The notes under the pieces: generated by a model
Seen by the model: the letters and a program-made list of their open reading frames with translations, nothing else
Told to the model about the DNA's origin: nothing
Database searches by the model: none
Translations under genes and position numbers: made by a program
Source: Thiobacillus sp.
Lineage (GTDB): Bacteria > Pseudomonadota > Gammaproteobacteria > Burkholderiales > Thiobacillaceae
Reading direction: 5' to 3'
Assembly: GCA_020217265.1 (NCBI GenBank)
Contig: JAIWOS010000086.1
Span: forward strand, 1-10,000
DNA: 10,000 nt
Part shown: one piece after another, positions 6,065-10,000 of the stretch
How the letters are laid out: every line of letters starts with the position of its first letter
Numbering within the stretch: position 1 is the first letter of the stretch

Positions 6065-6499
6065 TTACTCCGGCCAGTGCTTGATGTAGCGCTTCAAGAG
6101 GCTGTTCTCGAAGTTGGCTTCCTTGAGGCACGCGCGCGCCACGTCGTGGAAGGAGATGATGCCGAGGAGCTTGTTGCCGTCGAGGATGGGCAGGTGGCCG
6201 ATGTGCGACTTGGTCATCACGTCGCGCGCATAGTCCAGCGAGTCGTCGGCGTTGGCGACGACGGGTTCGGTGACCATGATGGTGGACACCTGCGCGTCCT
6301 TCAGGTCGCAGCCCTGGCTGACCATGCCCTGCACCACGTCGCGCTCGGTGAGCAGCCCGACCATTTCGTCGTTCTGCATCACCACCAGCGAGCCGACCCC
6401 CAATTCGACCATCTTGCCGACCGCGCTCTGCACGGAATCGGTGGGCGCGATGCTGTAGATGGTGTCGCTCTTCAGGGTGAGGATTTCGCGAATCTGCAT
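6065..6499 (-). CDS. two-CBS-domain protein
   Basis: A 144-aa soluble protein made of two CBS domains and nothing else. The first spans about residues 8-62 (SVQSAVGKMVELGVGSLVV, then GLLTERDVV) and the second about 72-130 (DSLDYARDVMTKSHIGHLPI, then LLGIISFHDVARA). Paired CBS domains (a Bateman module) bind adenine nucleotides such as AMP, ATP or S-adenosylmethionine in the cleft and usually regulate a partner protein. Stand-alone versions like this one act as energy or redox sensors through unknown partners. The ATG at 6499 has a GGAGA ribosome site. It is last in the minus-strand series, 48 nt after the DJ-1 gene, and the inverted repeat at 5981-6040 lies beyond its stop. No membrane or enzyme domain is present. 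Confidence 0.93.
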   Translation of the reverse strand: MQIREILTLKSDTIYSIAPTDSVQSAVGKMVELGVGSLVVMQNDEMVGLLTERDVVQGMVSQGCDLKDAQVSTIMVTEPVVANADDSLDYARDVMTKSHIGHLPILDGNKLLGIISFHDVARACLKEANFENSLLKRYIKHWPE

Positions 6500-6547
6500 G
6501 GCTGTCTCCGGATCGGCTGTGCTTGGAAGCGAATCATAAAGGGGACA

Positions 6548-7099
6548 TCAGGCTCTGACCAGACCGGCCTCGACCCTGGCGCGCGCCTCGGCCCCCTGCA
6601 AGGCCTCGATGAGCGTGAGTGCGAAATCCATCGCCGTGCCGGGGCCGCGCGAGGTGATCACCGTGCCGTCGGCCACCACCGGCGCCGCGCTGACATTCAC
6701 GCCGGGCGGATTCAGCGCGTCGAGAAAGCCCGGATAGCTGGTCGCCTGCCGTCCAGCCAGCACCCCGGCTTCCAACAGCACGGTCGGCGCGGCGCAAATC
6801 GCAGCCGTGTACTTGCCGGCCGCGGCCATGCGCCGGACGAGGTCTAAGATGCGCGGATCGTCCTTGAGATGGGCAGCGCCCGGCATGCCGCCGGGCAGCA
6901 CCACCATGTCGTAGCTGTCCTGCAGGGCGACGTCGAGCGTCACGTCCGGCACCAGCTGCACGCCGCGGCTGGCGCGGACGATGCCGGGCTTCAGACCTGC
7001 CGTCGTCACCTCGATGCCAGCTCGGCGCAACAGGTCGATGATGGTGACGGCTTCGAGTTCTTCGCAGCCGTCCGCCAGGGGAACCAGAACCTTGGCCAT
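6548..7099 (-). CDS. DJ-1/PfpI (ThiJ/YajL-like) family protein
   Basis: A 183-aa protein of the DJ-1/PfpI superfamily. The nucleophile elbow AAICAAP places the reactive Cys at 102 and the EELEAV segment puts the partner Glu at 16, matching Cys106 and Glu18 of human DJ-1; VVLPGGMPGA (66-75) is the glycine-rich loop. The best match by feel is the YajL branch, whose members protect thiols and proteins during oxidative stress and have been reported to have glyoxalase or deglycase activity, the latter disputed. It is cytoplasmic. The ATG at 7099 has a GGGAGA ribosome site, and the gene follows yajQ by 18 nt. Key residues are intact. The exact orthology to yajL is not proven, so no symbol is given. 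Confidence 0.92.
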   Translation of the reverse strand: MAKVLVPLADGCEELEAVTIIDLLRRAGIEVTTAGLKPGIVRASRGVQLVPDVTLDVALQDSYDMVVLPGGMPGAAHLKDDPRILDLVRRMAAAGKYTAAICAAPTVLLEAGVLAGRQATSYPGFLDALNPPGVNVSAAPVVADGTVITSRGPGTAMDFALTLIEALQGAEARARVEAGLVRA

Positions 7100-7117
7100 G
7101 CTCGTCTCCCGAAAACT

Positions 7118-7603
7118 TCAGTCGCGGAAATTCTGGAACTGGAGCGGGAAGTCGGTGATGCTCTTTCGCACCAGCGCAATGGTTTCCTGCAACACGTCGC
7201 GCTTGGCGCCGGACACGCGCACCGAGTCGCCCTGGATGCTCGCCTGCACCTTGAGCTTGCTGTCCTTGATGCATTTGACGATCTTCTTCGCCAGCTCGGT
7301 TTCCACGCCGGTTTTCACCGTGACGCTGCGCTTGACCTTGTTGCCGGACACCTTCTCCACGCTGCCGACGTCGAGGCATTTCACGTCGACCCCGCGCTTG
7401 GCGAGCTTCTGCGCGAGGATGTCCTGCACCTGGTCGAGCTGGAATTCGGTATCGGCAAAGAGCGTCAGCACGTAGTCGGCCTGCTCGACGCGCGCGTCCG
7501 AGCCCTTGAAGTCGAAGCGCGTTGAGACTTCCTTGTTGACCTGGTCGACGGCGTTGCGCACTTCCTGCTTGTCCACTTCGGACACGATATCGAAACTCGG
7601 CAT
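7118..7603 (-). CDS. yajQ: YajQ family nucleotide-binding protein
   Basis: A 161-aa protein with the hallmark YajQ start [20 protein letters not shown] and the conserved [11 protein letters not shown] segment (27-37), ending in [10 protein letters not shown]. Length and both ends match the UPF0234 family. Family members bind nucleotides or tRNA, and in Xanthomonas and Pseudomonas a YajQ protein was shown to bind cyclic di-GMP and to affect transcription. Which ligand applies here is unknown. It is cytoplasmic and has two ferredoxin-like repeats by family knowledge. Its GGGAGC ribosome site lies in the last codons of the BPH gene, only 3 nt separating the two reading frames, so they are co-transcribed. 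The DJ-1 gene follows after 18 nt. Confidence 0.96.
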   Translation of the reverse strand: MPSFDIVSEVDKQEVRNAVDQVNKEVSTRFDFKGSDARVEQADYVLTLFADTEFQLDQVQDILAQKLAKRGVDVKCLDVGSVEKVSGNKVKRSVTVKTGVETELAKKIVKCIKDSKLKVQASIQGDSVRVSGAKRDVLQETIALVRKSITDFPLQFQNFRD

Positions 7604-7606
7604 GAA

Positions 7607-8182
7607 TCAGCTCCCTTGATCCAGAACGTGAACCTCGAGCGGCGGCCCGGATTCGTCGTGAAACTCGCACGCCGCCAGCACGCCCAGCCGGGCCACTTCA
7701 CCCGCGTCTCGCGCGGGGTCGGCATACGCTGCGAACATCGTGCCCAGCGCATACGGGCTGCCCGAACCGTAGGCGTAGAACTTCGAGAACTCCTGCACCG
7801 TGCGATGCGCCGACACGCCGAAGATGCCATGGCGGTTGGCGATCAGCACGTCCATGCGGGACGATTCGAGCTCATCTTCCTTGTCTTCCTCGGCCTGCAG
7901 GAAGTAGGTGTCCTTCAGCACGCCGTGCAGGGTGTTCCACACGCGGAAAATTTCCGCCGGTGTGGTGAGCGCAGGCGGCGATTCCAGCCCGGAGAAATAG
8001 TCCGCCAGAATCAGGTGCGCCGTCGCGGTGCCGGTGATTCCCAGGAAGCTGCCGCCCACCCGGATGATCTTGTGGTGGTTGACGATGTAATCGGCCGACT
8101 CCTTGCCGCCGCCCCACTTGGTCAGCGTGTCGGCGGCGATGGCGATGCGGCCGTTCTTCTTGACGACGGTAACGGTGGACAT
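7607..8182 (-). CDS. betaproteobacterial proteasome homologue (BPH), HslV-like Ntn hydrolase
   Basis: A 191-aa member of the proteasome/HslV superfamily, most like BPH, the self-compartmentalising peptidase studied from Thiobacillus and Cupriavidus, which forms tetradecameric double rings and has no known unfoldase. The start MSTVTVVKKNGRIAIAADTL aligns with HslV MTTIVSVRR. Loss of Met would expose Ser as residue 1, with Asp17 and probably Lys37 completing the active site (mature numbering). Ser in place of Thr has been reported for some BPH subfamilies. GGSFLGITGTATAH is the central strand and loop region. An unusually acidic segment (QAEEDKEDELESS, about residues 97-109) recalls the acidic inner surface of BPH. 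There is no propeptide. hslU is not next to it. It lies 8 nt after ppnP and 3 nt before yajQ. The ribosome site is weak. Confidence 0.88.
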   Translation of the reverse strand: MSTVTVVKKNGRIAIAADTLTKWGGGKESADYIVNHHKIIRVGGSFLGITGTATAHLILADYFSGLESPPALTTPAEIFRVWNTLHGVLKDTYFLQAEEDKEDELESSRMDVLIANRHGIFGVSAHRTVQEFSKFYAYGSGSPYALGTMFAAYADPARDAGEVARLGVLAACEFHDESGPPLEVHVLDQGS

Positions 8183-8190
8183 TCGCGCAA

Positions 8191-8502
8191 TCAGCCGAAG
8201 TGGCAGACGTAGTGGTAGGGCTCGCCCGTCACCTCGATGTCAAAGCTGGAATTGGCGGGAATGCTGAACGACTGGCCTTCGGGGCAGGTTTTCCAGTCTT
8301 CGCCCTTGAGCCGGTAACGGCAGCTGCCAGCAACGGTCTCCATGATCTCGGGCGCGCCGGTGTTGAAGGTGAGCGTGGCCGGCAGGATCACGCCGACCGA
8401 TTTCTTGGTGCCGTCAGCAAGCGTGATGGTGTGCGACACGCACTTGCCGTCGAAATAGACGTTGGCTTTTGCGACGACTGAAACGTTATTGAATTGGCTC
8501 AT
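8191..8502 (-). CDS. ppnP: pyrimidine/purine nucleoside phosphorylase (YaiE/PpnP family)
   Basis: A 103-aa single-domain cupin-like protein. The core [20 protein letters not shown] and [12 protein letters not shown], then [15 protein letters not shown] and the C-terminal EPYHYVCHF, follow the E. coli PpnP (YaiE) sequence closely. PpnP cleaves several nucleosides with phosphate to the base and ribose 1-phosphate, so it serves nucleoside salvage in the cytoplasm. The N-terminus is a few residues longer than in E. coli. The ATG at 8502 lacks a purine-rich ribosome site (the preceding bases are a C-run), so translation may depend on coupling to vapC, whose stop is 18 nt upstream. BPH follows after 8 nt. 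Product assignment is firm from sequence. Confidence 0.93.
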   Translation of the reverse strand: MSQFNNVSVVAKANVYFDGKCVSHTITLADGTKKSVGVILPATLTFNTGAPEIMETVAGSCRYRLKGEDWKTCPEGQSFSIPANSSFDIEVTGEPYHYVCHFG

Positions 8503-8520
8503 GGTTTCGAAGGGGGCAGT

Positions 8521-8898
8521 TCAGTTTTTACGGTAAGGAATTTCGACGGAATCGAGCATGGGATAGTGTTTTGCATTGAGCGTAACCAGCGTCAACTTGG
8601 CAAGCATGGCGGTCGCGGCGATGAGTGCATCGTTCAGGCCAACACCGTGTGATGCCCGGTAATCGCGTCGCCACAGTCCGCCACGTTCGGCAATCTGCAT
8701 CGATACCGGATGCATTTGGCACACGGCGAGCGTCTGGCCCAACACCGCACGCTCGTTTTCACGGATGCCAGCGTACAACTCTGCGACGGTGATCGTGGAC
8801 AAATGCAGCGGCAGATCAAGCGTCTGCATGTATGCCACCGCCTGCGGCTGGCCGCGCAGAAAGTCGATCATCACATCGGTATCGACCAGTACCGCCAC
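8521..8898 (-). CDS. vapC: VapC-family PIN-domain ribonuclease toxin
   Basis: A 125-aa PIN-domain protein. The start is taken as GTG at 8898, one nt after the vapB stop (TGA-G-GTG), giving MAVLVDTDVMIDFLRG, the usual VapC start; another GTG in frame at 8922 would add eight unconserved residues and overlap vapB. Acidic active-site residues are Asp6 (VDTD), Glu40 (TVAELYAG) and Asp90 (GLNDALIAA); near the fourth position it has TLNAKHYP, a common variant. Such toxins bind Mg2+ and cut tRNA or rRNA; the specific target cannot be seen. It pairs with the antitoxin gene directly upstream. Nothing suggests inactivation. ppnP begins 18 nt after the stop, which is unusual for a toxin-antitoxin pair. 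Confidence 0.92.
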   Translation of the reverse strand: MAVLVDTDVMIDFLRGQPQAVAYMQTLDLPLHLSTITVAELYAGIRENERAVLGQTLAVCQMHPVSMQIAERGGLWRRDYRASHGVGLNDALIAATAMLAKLTLVTLNAKHYPMLDSVEIPYRKN

Positions 8899-8899
8899 C

Positions 8900-9133
8900 T
8901 CAGAAACGCTCCGACTCCGCACGCAGGTCAGCGAGTTCGGGTAAATCGGTGCGGTCGCGCCACAGCCCCGCCGCCGCCATCAGCGCTGCGCGCTGTGATT
9001 GCGGGCTGGTCTCGGCGAGAAAGCGATCGATCGCCTCGCGGATCAGCTCACTCTGGCTCCGCCCGGACGCCGCCGACAAGGATCGCAACGCGTCCTGCTC
9101 GGCTTGAGTGAGATAAATTTGAGTACGGTTCAT
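8900..9133 (-). CDS. vapB: VapB-type ribbon-helix-helix antitoxin
   Basis: A 77-aa protein from the ATG at 9133, beginning MNRTQIYLTQAEQDALRSLS, a ribbon-helix-helix (CopG/Arc-type) DNA-binding domain: the strand RTQIYLT, then two helices around SGRSQSELIREAIDRFL. The C-terminal part (DLPELADLRAESERF) is the likely toxin-wrapping tail. It should bind VapC and repress its own promoter. An in-frame ATG at 9145 would give four more residues (MGFA), but the conserved region begins at 9133. With the 12-bp repeats at 9146-9170 touching 9145, the shorter start leaves a more normal leader. Its TGA at 8900 lies one nt before the vapC GTG. Members of this family are labelled VapB or CopG; the VapC partner decides the name. 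Confidence 0.9.
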   Translation of the reverse strand: MNRTQIYLTQAEQDALRSLSAASGRSQSELIREAIDRFLAETSPQSQRAALMAAAGLWRDRTDLPELADLRAESERF

Positions 9134-9145
9134 GGCGAAACCCAT

Positions 9146-9170
9146 GCAATGTATATTAGCAATGTATATT
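9146..9170. repeat. two 12-bp direct repeats, likely vapB operator
   Basis: GCAATGTATATT occurs at 9146-9157 and again at 9159-9170, a 13-bp period, immediately before the possible vapB start at 9145. The repeats are AT-rich against a GC-rich background and overlap the predicted −10 region. Ribbon-helix-helix antitoxins often bind tandem sites in their own promoter, so autoregulation is a natural reading, though not shown. Confidence 0.7.
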
Positions 9171-9189
9171 CACCCACTCTGGGTGTCAA
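9161..9189 (-). promoter_or_regulatory. predicted sigma-70 promoter of vapBC
   Basis: On the minus strand a perfect −35 TTGACA (9184-9189) is followed after 17 nt by TACATT (9161-9166), or after 15 nt by TATACA (9163-9168). Transcription would begin near 9153-9155, within the second repeat copy and about 20 nt before the ATG at 9133. The −10 is imperfect, as expected if it also serves as an operator. Confidence 0.65.
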
Positions 9190-9228
9190 CGTTGCTCGCC
9201 GGGCAACCCCGCTCGGCGCAAGACACAT

Positions 9229-9321
9229 GGGGCCCTCAATCGTGGCCTGCCCGATTCCTGAGTGCCTGCCGTAAACGCCCCGGATTCTGGCGATCGTGTC
9301 CGGATTCAGACCATTGGGCAT
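9229..9321 (-). pseudogene. stub of an MNT-type nucleotidyltransferase
   Basis: From the ATG at 9321 the frame begins MPNGLNPDTIARIRGVYGRH and continues SGIGQATIEG, which resembles the first 30 residues of small minimal nucleotidyltransferases (MNT, MntA-like; typically GLxPDTxARIxxVFxxHPxIxxAxLYGS). The catalytic GSRxxG...DxD part does not follow: after GQATIEGP the sequence loses all resemblance and runs into the vapB promoter. It is read as the 5' remnant of a deleted gene. MNT proteins pair with HEPN-type or HI0074-type partners, and such a partner remnant precedes it. The call rests on recalled family patterns, not on an alignment. Confidence 0.5.
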
Positions 9322-9323
9322 GG

Positions 9324-9413
9324 TCAGCCTTGAAGCGAATTCATCTTGATCAGTTCCAGCGTCCTGGTGAAACGGGCGAGGCGTTGCTGTCAGCGGATGT
9401 CGCATTCACTCAT
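9324..9413 (-). pseudogene. stub of an HI0074-type nucleotidyltransferase substrate-binding protein
   Basis: From the ATG at 9413 the frame reads MSECDIR, a TGA stop, then QQRLARFTRTLELIK and a few more codons to a second stop at 9324-9326. Members of the HI0074 (HEPN-like) family typically begin with xDIRWxQRFxNFxxAL, so the TGA stands exactly where a conserved Trp (TGG) would be: a single G-to-A change. After about 23 residues the similarity ends, indicating a large deletion. The MNT stub begins 2 nt further on, the normal neighbour for this family. Small size limits certainty. Confidence 0.5.
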
Positions 9414-9508
9414 GGGAGGCGTGCCGGATCTTGTTGGCCCTCAACGCCTGCCCCCATGTCCCCTCCAAGCTCGATCATCACCGGCATCACCGCTTCGACC
9501 GCCGCGAT

Positions 9509-9707
9509 TTACTCGGGGCTAAGCACGCACTTCGCCGCCAGCGTGAACTGGAGCGCGTAGCCCATCATCTGAGGCTTCGCGCCGCCGGTGTATTTCCTGA
9601 TCGACTGCCCGCCACAGCCCGGCGAGCTCTGCGGCGCGCCGGCCGGAGAGGCCGTGCAGGCGCAGGAACGCGCGTATCTGCTCGGGCGTGGGTGGGGTGT
9701 AGGTCAT
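9509..9707 (-). pseudogene. small helix-turn-helix-like gene, frameshifted
   Basis: The ATG at 9707 opens a frame starting MTYTPPTPEQIRAFLRLHGL then SGRRAAELAGL, typical of a family of small XRE-like regulators of about 65-70 residues found in proteobacteria. This frame then gives unlike sequence to a stop at 9519. The other frame restores the expected ending: GGQSIRKYTGGAKPQMMGYA followed by LQFTLAAKCVLSPE and TAA at 9509-9511. One extra base near 9614 (minus-strand GGGCTGTGGCGGG) explains the shift. Beyond the TAA the same frame stays open for 32 codons (IAAVEAVMPVMIELGG...), so the TAA might itself be a changed CAA, but this is weak. The DNA target and role are unknown. It lies 106 nt from the argG end, same strand. 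Confidence 0.6.
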
Positions 9708-9813
9708 TGTTACTCGTTCCTCGTCTGGAGCGAAAAAAGCCTAGACCCATCGAGGAGTAAAGATCTACCGATCGCTTGGCACCAGGAGAAGGGATAAGTC
9801 ACCAGGCGTCAAC

Positions 9814-10000
9814 TCACCGCTTATGCAACTTCGCTGCAATCCGCATTCTGAGCGCGTTGAGCTTGATGAAACCGCCAGCATCTTTTTGATCGTAGGCGCC
9901 AGCATCGTCTTCAAATGTCGCAATCGTCGAGTCGAACAGCGAATCGGTCTTCGAATCGCGGCCGACGACGATGACGTTGCCCTTGTAGAGCTTGAGCCGC
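9814..10000 (-). CDS. argG: argininosuccinate synthase, C-terminal part (cut by window edge)
   Basis: The last 61 complete codons of argG enter from the right edge and stop at TGA 9814-9816. The visible protein reads [20 protein letters not shown], then [20 protein letters not shown] and [21 protein letters not shown]. This is the conserved C-terminal tail of the argG type common in proteobacteria: the KLYKGN...GR(D/E)S strand, then the TFE...GAYDQKDA(G/A)GFI(K/R)L segment involved in tetramer packing. The enzyme joins citrulline and aspartate with ATP in arginine biosynthesis. The ATP and citrulline sites lie outside the window. No clear terminator follows; a decayed regulator gene lies downstream on the same strand. 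The 60-codon fragment reads cleanly without a stop. Confidence 0.95.
   Translation of the reverse strand, partial: RLKLYKGNVIVVGRDSKTDSLFDSTIATFEDDAGAYDQKDAGGFIKLNALRMRIAAKLHKR

Noticed and set aside
6534..7670. 378-codon minus-strand frame across the DJ-1 and yajQ genes
   Set aside because: It overlaps two well-supported genes on the same strand in another frame and is Arg/Gly-rich low-complexity sequence.
9146..9170. Possible CRISPR-like repeat
   Set aside because: Only two 12-bp units one base apart, with no spacers; it fits an operator.
9780..9806. Repeated CACCAGG next to the argG end as a terminator or attachment site
   Set aside because: The copies are short and direct, not inverted, with no T-run and no integrase nearby.

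Overview
The window looks like chromosomal DNA from a GC-rich betaproteobacterium, probably a Thiobacillus/Sulfuricella-like sulfur or iron oxidiser. The main pointers are a betaproteobacterial proteasome homologue (BPH), two exported DsrE-like proteins, a small exported cytochrome c, and the orn / cytochrome c / pterin dehydratase / rsgA arrangement. The taxonomic call is inference from gene content; there is no rRNA in the window.

Left part (1-2740): a two-gene ECF sigma factor / anti-sigma unit (minus strand, 4-nt ATGA overlap, anti-sigma cut by the window edge) faces away from an operon on the plus strand for an exported DsrE-like protein and an OprP/O-like porin. The 145-bp divergent spacer holds two back-to-back copies of the same ECF-type promoter, GGAATAA-N15-CGTC, one for each direction. 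This predicts that the sigma factor drives both itself and the DsrE-porin operon. A strong GC hairpin with a T10 tail closes the operon.

Middle (2763-6040): orn on the minus strand is divergent from a plus-strand run of cytochrome c, phhB, a CZB-domain (zinc-binding) gene broken by a frameshift, rsgA with no ordinary start codon (apparently CTG, overlapping the CZB stop codon as CTGA), and a second exported DsrE-like protein. A long purine/pyrimidine hairpin lies between this run and the convergent block that follows.

Right (6065-9189, all minus strand): vapB-vapC, ppnP, BPH, yajQ, a DJ-1/PfpI protein and a two-CBS-domain protein follow each other with gaps of 1 to 48 nt and may form one long transcription unit. 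The visible vap promoter has a TTGACA -35 box and two 12-bp direct repeats, probably the toxin-antitoxin operator. BPH carries Ser, not Thr, as the predicted N-terminal nucleophile.

Far right (9190-10000): between vapBC and the 3' end of argG lies a gene graveyard: a frameshifted small helix-turn-helix-like gene, and the N-terminal stubs of an HI0074-type (HEPN-like) protein, with its Trp codon turned into a stop, and of an MNT nucleotidyltransferase. They look like the remains of a second toxin-antitoxin type module beside the intact vapBC. The window shows no CRISPR array, insertion sequence, tRNA or rRNA.
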